From contig NC_081337.1 in assembly GCF_022539665.2 (NCBI RefSeq), positions 4,440,679 to 4,504,678 on the forward strand: a stretch of DNA of 64,000 nt. Reading direction: 5' to 3'. The notes below the pieces were generated by a model. That model searched no databases, was not told where the DNA came from, and worked only from the letters and a program-made list of their open reading frames with translations. The translations under genes and the position numbers were made by a program. This DNA is from Daphnia carinata (lineage: Eukaryota; Arthropoda; Branchiopoda; Diplostraca; Daphniidae). Numbering within the stretch: position 1 is the first letter of the stretch; each line of letters begins with the position of its first letter. Positions 53,801 through 64,000 of the stretch are shown piece by piece.

Positions 53801-55971
53801 CCTGCATCGACATGCTGGAGCATCTACTCACAATCAATAGAACAGAGCGCAGGGGTACTATAACGCCGCTACTGAACGCAGTGGTGTGTACAAACAAAAG
53901 CAAAAAGAAAATCAAACACGAAAACAAAAATAAATAAATAAATAAATAAATATATAAATAAATAAAAACACAACCCTACCTCCCCCTAAAAAAAAAGGAA
54001 ACAAGAACAGTGACAACAAAAAACCAATAACAAGAAAAAAGTCCTCTACCACGTAGGGCCCCCAAGGCATGAAATCTTAAATTGTGCCACGCATGCAGGT
54101 TTCTGTATAAGTGTTACACGTGTGACGCTTGTACAATGTAAATTAGTTGCCCTTTTTGTGCTTTTTTTTCCTGGAGAACGTTTGAATACTAATAGGCCTA
54201 CCGTACCATAGCTGCGGTGTAAGCTGACGCCGTGCCTCTTTTGTCAGCGTAACCAACTGGAGCGGACTGAGGGACTGGAAGCGATTTGACAACTAGAAAA
54301 TAAATTATAATAATAAAAAAAGAAAAACATAAATTGGTAATTATTTGTTTTAAAATGAATGGATATATGGTAACCCTTATTCTCAAGTTGGATGCTTTTC
54401 GATTAACGAGCTCCACTGGCTGGAAAGTGATTGAGCGCAACTGTTTGATCTCGCCTAGAAAGTCATTGGTCGCCTTGTCGTCCATCAGCAGCGCAAAATC
54501 CGATTCGGGCATCTCGAAACGTAAGTCAGCGATTGCGTTTTTTTTTTTGCATCTCGGTGCGGATCAGTCGGCTCATCCGATTTGCTTTGGCTTTGACGCT
54601 TCGTGGTCAGCGTCATCCTCTGAATGAGGCTCATTCTGCCAGGCGTGGATTGACGATGTTTGGCTCCCCATGGCTGGCCAATCCAATCTTCTCGTGATTC
54701 TAAGTGCAGAATGTCCAGCTTCTTCTTGGCCAAACTTCCACAAAGGTCCACGCGTTCGATTAGCGACCGCTATGTTAACATTTAAAGATAAGATTTTTTT
54801 TGCAATTGTTAATCGTTTTTTTTTCAAATTGAAATTGGTGGCATGCAATAATCATCGACTTTATTGGTTTGATAGAGTGACATCAGGCTTACTGATTGAG
54901 AGTTTTCACAAATGGCTGTGCCTGGCCGACATCTCCATCCAGCCGGGGACATGAGATTATACATGGGCAAATGAGTGCAATTATCGAAATCTCTCGTCTT
55001 AAATAATTGATATCGGCCTGGGGAAATCGACGGGCAGAGATGTTCGTTGCTTGGTCTATGTTCGCCTTCCAACGTATACCATTCGTAGACGTTGGCACAT
55101 CGGCCTGTTACCTCCTCCTATGTTAAAAAATTCGATAGTTGCAACAGAACTACAGGTACTCAGCTAAGCAATTTGAGATGTTACGATGGCTTAAAATGCT
55201 TGCGTTTCAAGGAAATGTGTTAATTATTTGCTAACAAATCGTCAAAGTGCCAAGTATTTAGAACGTACTTCCATCGACGTGAACGTCCGACTGCTGGGGA
55301 TGTATCCATCTTTCAGTTCCGCTTCCGGATAGCGAAGACTCAATAAACTAGCGATTCCCTTGTGAAAACCGATAGCCAACTGGCTGACACGTGAGCGCAC
55401 AGAATAACCTAATGATTGCACCTAACAAGTCCAGTACGGTTAACACTGAAAAATTGAGCACACTATACGTTAAAAACGTTATTTTTCTATGTGTTTACTC
55501 ACAGTGACGTTTCTTAGTTGAACTTCAAATTCTGCCTCCAGATGTCGTGAACATGAATCTAACCACTTTTCGTTCTCTGGCCCGCCACTGACGTTGGAAT
55601 TTGTCAACTAAAAAATGCTTCACTAAGTTACTTGTCAGTAGGTTTATTGCGTGTGCAACGTCAACCTAAAACCTACTTTTAAAATCAGGTGATCTGTATT
55701 TACGACGCGCACGCTGAGCTGACTTTCGATTTGAATGGAACTAGCTTTCGGCGATCCAATTTCCATTCTTCCTGAGTAGTCGTAAACGTAAATGTGGTTA
55801 GGATCCCAGCAGCTGCATGTTGCTGCATCTTCTCGAACAAAAACAAAACAAAAGAAAACAGTGTACAGATTGAGAACACTACAATTCGATGAACTTGAAG
55901 CCTAGCAAAACTCTTATATTATTACAGGAGAGGAGGAGGACGAGAGAGATCAGTAAGCCGGAGCGGTTCAT
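45372..55971 (-). CDS. Vitellogenin-like large lipid transfer protein (vitellogenin N domain plus von Willebrand D domain)
   Basis: The predicted secreted lipoprotein (about 1412 aa) belongs to the large lipid transfer protein family. Exons: 55971-55926, 55828-55677, 55607-55503, 55421-55269, 55117-54893, 54769-54375, 54292-54207, 53026-52858, 52655-52350, 51366-51241, 51087-51028, 50928-50813, 50713-50259, 50103-49905, 49765-49519, 49393-49219, 49026-48955, 48644-48403, 47789-47612, 47463-47306, 46535-46272, 45680-45372. The signal peptide is MNRSGLLISLVLLLS. The vitellogenin N domain starts at CSCWDPNHIYVYDYSG and runs through the helical repeats (FQSLSPLQLVTLTKEARRQL, NPAIRTKAVLALHKLA). 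The C-terminal vWD domain has CRVGNNQITTFDGVVYD and GLCGDMNGE. The protein is shorter than typical yolk vitellogenins and has no superoxide-dismutase domain, so it may be a Vg-like or crossveinless-d-type protein. Oddities: a 1-base frameshift in an 11-A run (54538-54548), and uncertain edges at exons 7-8 (54202 versus 54207, and 53026). Confidence 0.86.
52017..52032. repeat. Poly-G run (16 G) in an intron of the vitellogenin-like gene
   Basis: A run of 16 G lies in the intron between the exons at 52655-52350 and 51366-51241. Confidence 0.8.
53027..54206 (-). other. Unusually long intron of the vitellogenin-like gene
   Basis: At about 1.2 kb this is the longest intron in a gene whose other introns are mostly 60-250 nt. 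It contains AATA arrays at about 53065-53080 and 53931-53965. A missing small exon is possible. The downstream frame also stays open leftward to an alternative acceptor near 53110, which would add about 24 residues. Confidence 0.45.
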
Positions 55972-58933
<2,962 letters not shown>

Positions 58934-59459
58934 GCTGTTGCAATTGCAACCATGATGAGAAATGTTATCATCTGTGTCAATATCATTCCCTACACAGATT
59001 GCCTTCCATAACCTTACTTCTTATTGTAATTCATCCTCCGAATATTTCCCCCCATACCATATGCTACTAATGAAGGGCTTTTGCCTCTTTGACCACTGCT
59101 TCAACTACAGTTTTATGGCTACGCTGGCTTAAAAAATAAAAATATTCACTAACTATTTTGCAGTTGTGCATGAAAATATTCATACTGTGTGCACACCATT
59201 TGCATTAAATTAATCAGGTGACATATCTACTGTGCAAATGTGGATGTTATGGTGCCAATAGCGTCCATTGCAGCGCCAGTAAGGTAAACGCTCTACTTTG
59301 TTTTCGTTTTCATTTTAATCGAACAGACCTTACTAAACAGCAACTGTGAGAGGAGAACCGATAATAAGCACTTTCACAGAGTTTGTTCGAATTTTTCTTT
59401 ACCGTACAGCATATATAAACTCAGATTCAGAGCTGTGCTTCCTATCTTTTTTTTTTACC
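58934..59459. other. 3' UTR of the myosin light chain gene and spacer
   Basis: The first part is the 3' UTR, ending near the AATAAA at 59135-59140. The remainder is AT-rich spacer with no feature I can support. Confidence 0.6.
59135..59140 (+). promoter_or_regulatory. Candidate polyadenylation signal for the myosin light chain gene
   Basis: AATAAA lies about 200 nt after the stop codon, within an A-rich stretch. Confidence 0.55.
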
Positions 59460-59999
59460 CTGTAGATAAAGTTACTGTAAAAAAAATTTTAAAACACAAA
59501 GTTAAGTTAAGATATTTTGTAAATACCGAAAAAATGCTTCGATACAAGATACTACACAAAAAAAACAGTTAAGATAAGATATTTTAAAAAATTTTAAAAA
59601 TTCCCATTTTAGGCTAAAGATAAGATAAAATAAGATACAAGATAATTAGCAATAACGCAAAAATAAATAAAAAAAATTCTGAATTGAAGTTTAGTTGAAA
59701 TTCTGGGTTGCATCGAATTTGTAGCCTCATAATTCATTTATTTGATCCACATCCACTAGACAAGGGATGACTAAAACAATGAGAGCCGAAAATTTTACTC
59801 CAAATAAATGAACTTGTTGCCGCTAGACGGCGCCGAAAGTATCTTGTATCTTTTCGGTAACTTTAGGCTAAAACTGGCTTAGCAGAAGATAGAGCTACTT
59901 TTTTTTCGCTCAAATTGACGCCCGATACAAGTTATCGAAAAGATACCAGAGGTATCTTAACTTATGCCATTCTATCTTATCTTTTCCGAAAGATAGGAT
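59460..59999. mobile_element. Probable non-autonomous DNA transposon with AAGATAC/GATACAAG subterminal repeats
   Basis: The left part is full of TTAAGATA, GATACAAGATAC and AAGATAAGATA motifs. The right part has the same motifs inverted (GTATCTTGTATCTTTTCGG, TATCTTATCTTTTCCG). Repeated short motifs in opposite orientation at two ends, with no coding capacity between, are typical of hAT-like miniature elements. Exact ends and target-site duplications were not resolved. Confidence 0.5.
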
Positions 60000-60839
60000 C
60001 CACTGATTCAGAGACAATGGCATTTTATGAGACAACCACTTAAAAACAATGGTTTACTTACTTGTATTTGTGTATTTTGGAAAATTTTACTAATCAAGAA
60101 CTGTACCTTACCAGGAAAAAACGGACTTAAGAATATAGTGGGTAAAATCGTTGATTCTTTTAGTGCAAACAATTACTTTGCTGTGAACGGAAGCATATAA
60201 AGTTCTGGCTCCTAGGAACAACTAATGCGCTTTGAAATCTTTCTCTTTCCTATTCGGATTCGAAATTAATTTCTTAGAAAAGGCAAATAAAAAAAATAAC
60301 AAAACATTAGGAAGCAGGAAAAAATCAATCGAAGTTAGCAGGGCCATCGAAGGAAACTCAAACTCTCTCATAGTGTTTTAGGTATGCCAAGGGCCGAAAA
60401 GCGAATAACTCCAGGAACCTACAACTGCAAATTTGTCCTATCTTTTCTATGTTCGTCCAAACGAAGGATGACAATGGAAGTAACAAGTGAAATATCAAGT
60501 AATACTAAGGGGCAAACATTATCTTTCCTATGTTTTTGATTGTTTACTTTCTTTTATGTAACTAGGCAGATTGTACCAATTCAAACCCGAACAACTAATG
60601 CGTAAACCCTAGGCTTCCAATTTTACTACATCCTATATACGAAGTGACATATCAACTGAACATAATATCGACTGCTCTTGGGTTTCTTCCATGAAATAGC
60701 TTGTCCTACAACCAGTTCATTTTACTCAGCAATAGAACTTCGTATCAATGTATTTTAAATCAAGTAAATTTTTCAGTCCATTTGAAAATTTCAAATTAGT
60801 GTTCAATTAAGTATTTAAAGGTGCGTCACAGTGTGTACA
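60000..60839. other. AT-rich spacer
   Basis: No gene, RNA or clear repeat is seen here. It lies between two transposon-derived stretches and may be more decayed element sequence. Confidence 0.4.
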
Positions 60840-61079
60840 AGGGGGTCGTTGCACGAAGTTAGAGGTAGTGTCCGCTTTAAGTGTTTGAACACCTCCCATT
60901 TTCTGAGTTTTTAACATGGGCTCATATGGTGGCCGGTGTTTTGCGCGGACGGATAGATGGGGTGGGGAATCAGCGCACGCTAATTGAAATTTGGTTCTTC
61001 ATTAATCTAAGAACAGGGTATTTAGTAAATTTTAAAAAAATTTATCACCAATGCTTGTGGATAGCATGCTAGTCATCAA

Positions 61080-61310
61080 ACATCCGAAGACCGCGTTCGG
61101 CAACATTATGGCTGGTTCCAGCCCAAGCCAACAGAAGCGGTAAATTAACCGACAGAAGCTTTTGTGTTGTCGTCGTGAATGATAATGACTTCTCCTATCC
61201 GGGTCTTGCGATTAGGTCCGCCTTTGCAATGAACCTTGTTTATTTGCAGCAGGCAGTCGGTGACAAAGCGCTCACAGGTGTCGCTGACATAATCTCTGTG
61301 CTATCGGTCT
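61080..61310 (-). mobile_element. Possible BEL/Pao-type retrotransposon pol remnant
   Basis: On the minus strand one frame reads RFVTDCLLQINKVHCKG, then NRKTRIGEVIIIHDDNTK, then breaks at a stop. The KIGEVVxxHDDN-type motif is characteristic of the C-terminal end of BEL/Pao (and some Gypsy) polyproteins. No LTR or upstream integrase was found, and the frame is broken. The match is short, so this is tentative. Confidence 0.4.
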
Positions 61311-61665
61311 ATTTCCATCAGCTTGTTATTTTTCCCTATGCAATAAGGGGGTGTTTCGTCAATTTTGTTCGTTCCCTGTTTTAAATAAAAACAACACTGC
61401 AACGTAGTCACTGTCGTACCTCTTCCTGCAGAAGCAGTTTGCCGAACCAAAAACGGATCAAAAATAAATTCTGCAAAGATTGGCCACAAATTTAAGATAC
61501 CTATAAATAAAAAGAGAGAGAGGAGTATACGACTGGAATTTTTACATACGGTAGGCTCATAGTGGCATCGGTGACTGGCGGTAGAATAGAGAAACACGAA
61601 ACGTTACAACAATCCCGGTTTATTAAATCACACTTATGTCGATTTCCAATGGCTGCCCTAAAGAG

Positions 61666-62513
61666 CAGAGTTGAAGCTAGCTCACCGAAACGTGAGCTTA
61701 GCTCAAGCTCTTCGCTCATGGCTAAAAAGTGAGCGGAGCTCAAGCTCAAGCTCGTAAAAAAAAGTTGAGCTCGCTCAAGCTCACGTTCGCTCAAGCTCAT
61801 TTTTAAACAATTATTTAAAAAATAAAACTAGTAAGTGGCAACAGTGTATTTTTTCGTAACGAAAAAGTGTATTTTAAGTAACGAGTAACAATAGAAACTA
61901 AATAATGACAATAGTCAACGTAGGCATAATAGCCCATCAGTTAATTTTTTACCTTTCACTGGCAGAATCAGGATTGCTATCTAAATCAACAGTTTCACAA
62001 TCAACTTGATTTGGTTGATCACTCACAACTCGATGCCTTTTTGTTTGAAGAGTTGGGGTTCTTGAAACTGAAGCAGTTGTCCTTTTTTTCGGTGACATTC
62101 TCAGATTTCTAGTCTTAATATAGTTAATAAGAAGTTATTTAGTTTTAGTTCAGTAAAGAAAAGACAATAAGGAAATTTACTTACAAGTGTGAGGTTTGTC
62201 CACTGAGGGAGACAAACTACACGAAATAAGATAGATAAGGATGTTTTGAGACTGTGGCGGAGAAATGACGCAACACAATTCAGTAAGTGACACAGGGTTT
62301 GTATTATACACTGCACTAATTGTTAAAGAAGTTAGCACTTAGATGTCAACTATCAAGCTCAAGCCAACCTGCTTTTCAGTTTAAACTCTCGCTCATGGAC
62401 CAAAAGCTCACGCTCAAGCTCGCATTTTTTAAAAAGAGCGCGCTCAAGCTCATCAAATGAGTGAGCGCGCTTACGAAAAGCTCAAGTTCACGCGAAGCTC
62501 GTTTCAACTCTAG
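61666..62513 (-). mobile_element. hAT-like DNA transposon, internally deleted, with a retained start exon
   Basis: The ends are inverted: AGAGTTGAA at 61667-61675 and TTCAACTCT at 62503-62511. Next to both ends lie many copies of GAGCTTGAGC/GCTCAAGCTC, the subterminal repeats expected of hAT transposase binding. Inside, on the minus strand, an ATG exon runs from 62098 to a donor at 61953|61952. It encodes a 48-residue basic-then-acidic peptide starting MSPKKRTTASVSRTPTLQTK. The rest of a transposase is missing, so the 848-bp element would depend on an intact relative. I found no convincing 8-bp target-site duplication. Confidence 0.6.
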
Positions 62514-62886
62514 GCGCGATTATGTAATAAGTAGTACATATTGCCTCGCGACCAGCCTGGCTTCCTGCCTAAATTGTCTCGGTCTCTAATATGCTGCCAT
62601 CAAGTGGCAACAAAAGGTAAAGCTAATTTAAAAATTTCCGTTAAGGTGACCTATGCTCGGCACAAAAATACGCTAGCGCTACCTATCCCCCTGCTCTGGA
62701 CGGGCCCAAAGTTACTAGTACAATAATAATATGCTTGGCCATTATATTCTTGTATTCACAATTTCGATACACTTACCAGTGGACGCAACCATTTCTGGTT
62801 TTAGCAAATGAAACAACACATAAAACCATTTCTGGTTTTTATCAAGTGAAACTGTGATACAGTGTAAATGACCTTGCAACTGACGA

Positions 62887-63695
62887 TTATGCTGTTCCAT
62901 TTTCTTGATTATTCCCTGTACTGTTACTCAAGTAATTAAACATTTCCGGTAGCGGTAACACAGTTTGGTTCTGGTTTCTGCCATTTTTCCATTCTTCGCA
63001 ACAAGCTGATTCTGCGTTGATAGCACACTTAATTTTTATTAGATTAAAAAAGGTGCATGTTGTAGCAAAGTGTTCTGCCGTTTCTGGCGGTGGTTGAGAA
63101 ACTTGAGGCGTCCTCCATTTTAGCGCACGGCAACAAAAAACGTTGATTTCGTTTAGCTTGCACTCATGTTCTTGGTTTTGCACTTGAACGGAAGTATTTT
63201 GTTTTTTATTAACGGTATGCCCGAAAAAATATACGCATTTACGTTCAGTAATTCCTTGGGAAGTTGTGTCCAAAGACTAAATTTTTCCATGTCTGCCAAA
63301 TACATAATTCCACAGACAGCAAGAAAGGTCGCAAGGATCGTGAATACAATCAAACCGATAGTGCGCATGCAGCCTTTACAGGTATATCCGCGCGTTCTGA
63401 AACTTCCGGCTACAGTACGTACCTCAACGATTTTTGACTCTTCTGGTGCGTCCGTTTGATCTTCTGGTGCTTCCGTTTGAGCGCCTGTTAGGGCCGCTTG
63501 AGCGACCGGTGGGTTTTTATGCGTACGGACGGACTGGGGGTTTTCATAGCTCTTCGTCGGATTATCCGAGCGATGGTAGCTGGTAGATTCCTTGGAGCCA
63601 AATTTGGTGGGAACACTATTAGGGTAAAATACATCAAGAGGCTGATGGAAACGGTAATAGAAACTCGAAGGCGTGTTTAAGTATGCAGACGCCAT
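62887..63695 (-). CDS. Unrecognised single-pass (type II-like) membrane protein
   Basis: I do not recognise this gene. Exon 1 (63695-63243) and exon 2 (63156-62887) join in phase 0 across an 86-nt intron (donor GTAAAT, acceptor AGTGCAAG), giving 240 aa. This intron connects two long overlapping open frames that lie in different phases. The N-terminal 110 residues are polar, with a TEAPEDQTDAPEE acidic repeat and no signal peptide. A hydrophobic segment, TIGLIVFTILATFLAVCGIMY, follows a Cys-containing basic stretch (GYTCKGCMR) that could be palmitoylated. The C-terminal region after the membrane has Cys pairs (FCC, ACC), single Cys residues and three N-glycosylation sequons (NQT, NST, NGT). 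This suggests a type II orientation with an outside C-terminal domain. The ATG has a good context (AACAATGG). Without the intron, exon 1 alone would read 180 aa to a stop at 63153. Confidence 0.6.
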
Positions 63696-64000
63696 TGTTG
63701 TAACGTGTTGGGGTCGTTAGAATAGAATTTTAAATGCTCATATGCTCGGCTCGGCTCATATGCTCGGCTCGCAGAGAATTGCTAAAAAGTTTGGTCCTTG
63801 GTACCAGCTTATTTGGGCTAGAATCATTATTTAATATATTTAAGAAATTTTTCACGTGCCTTTGGATGTCAAACTATTCTTCACATGTATTTCATTGTAT
63901 TTATATGTAGTTTAGCAATTATGTCCTTAAATTAATTTATGTTTGTCATGACGCCCACAATACAAATCGTGGTCGTATCCGACATTGGATCTAGCAGTGC
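63696..64000. other. Upstream flank of the membrane protein gene
   Basis: The region contains a short tandem repeat of GCTCATATGCTCGG type at about 63736-63775, 40-80 bp upstream of the ATG at 63695. No coding sequence is evident before the window ends. Confidence 0.5.
63736..63775. repeat. Short GCTCGG/CTCATATG tandem repeat
   Basis: TGCTCATATGCTCGGCTCGG is followed by a second CTCATATGCTCGGCTCG. The array sits in the probable promoter of the membrane protein gene. It resembles, but is not the same as, the GCTCAAGCTC subterminal repeats of the hAT-like element. Confidence 0.6.

Noticed and set aside
54375-54752. An intron repairing the vitellogenin-like frameshift
   Set aside because: The only donor and acceptor pair in the right phase that I found would delete about 80 residues that look like real family sequence (DLCGSLAKKKLDILHLESRE), so a 1-base homopolymer change is simpler.
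61175-61384. Plus-strand open frame of 69 codons
   Set aside because: It is the shadow of the minus-strand retrotransposon-like fragment and has no resemblance of its own.
63210-63235. Programmed -1 frameshift at the T6 run linking the two overlapping frames
   Set aside because: The T-run is not in the phase required for a slippery heptamer, and an 86-nt GT-AG intron joins the frames more simply.

Overview
The window is animal nuclear DNA, most likely from an arthropod. A cladoceran crustacean such as Daphnia fits best. The evidence is GT-AG introns that are often only 55-90 nt, AT-rich spacers full of microsatellites, and an arthropod gene set (an insect-type arylalkylamine N-acetyltransferase, a Dpr immunoglobulin protein, a vitellogenin-like lipoprotein). 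The species is inferred from gene content, not from a marker. There is no operon, CRISPR array or prokaryotic feature. Exon joins were worked out by hand from splice signals, reading phase and family similarity.

Layout. (1) 439-15676 (+): TBC1D30-type Rab GTPase-activating protein, 11 coding exons, about 1001 aa. (2) 17007-17839 (-): arylalkylamine N-acetyltransferase, two coding exons, 253 aa. (3) 17840-22382: spacer with a decayed Gypsy-like RNase H fragment and a 30-bp tandem repeat carrying two TCACGTGA E-boxes. (4) 22383-23857 (+): Bora, five exons, 393 aa. It is tail-to-tail with (5) 24019-24720 (-): frataxin, three exons, 187 aa. (6) 26859-31406 (-): Dpr-family two-Ig cell-surface protein; six exons found, first exon(s) missing. 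(7) 31407-45371: about 14 kb with no gene I can support, full of TA, GA, G-run and A-run repeats. (8) 45372-55971 (-): vitellogenin-like large lipid transfer protein, about 22 exons and 1412 aa, with one apparent 1-base frameshift in an 11-A run. (9) 58343-58933 (+): non-muscle myosin regulatory light chain (spaghetti squash type), 173 aa. (10) 59.4-62.5 kb: transposon debris, including an 848-bp hAT-like deletion derivative that keeps a start exon, and a possible BEL/Pao fragment. (11) 62887-63695 (-): an unrecognised two-exon gene for a single-pass membrane protein, 240 aa.

The genes do not form one pathway; they are ordinary metazoan neighbours. I found no convincing new multi-gene system. 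The observations most worth a second look are the unrecognised membrane protein, the hAT derivative, a CTCF-like motif recurring near gene boundaries, the poly-A frameshift in the vitellogenin-like gene, and the predicted 3' overlap of Bora and frataxin.
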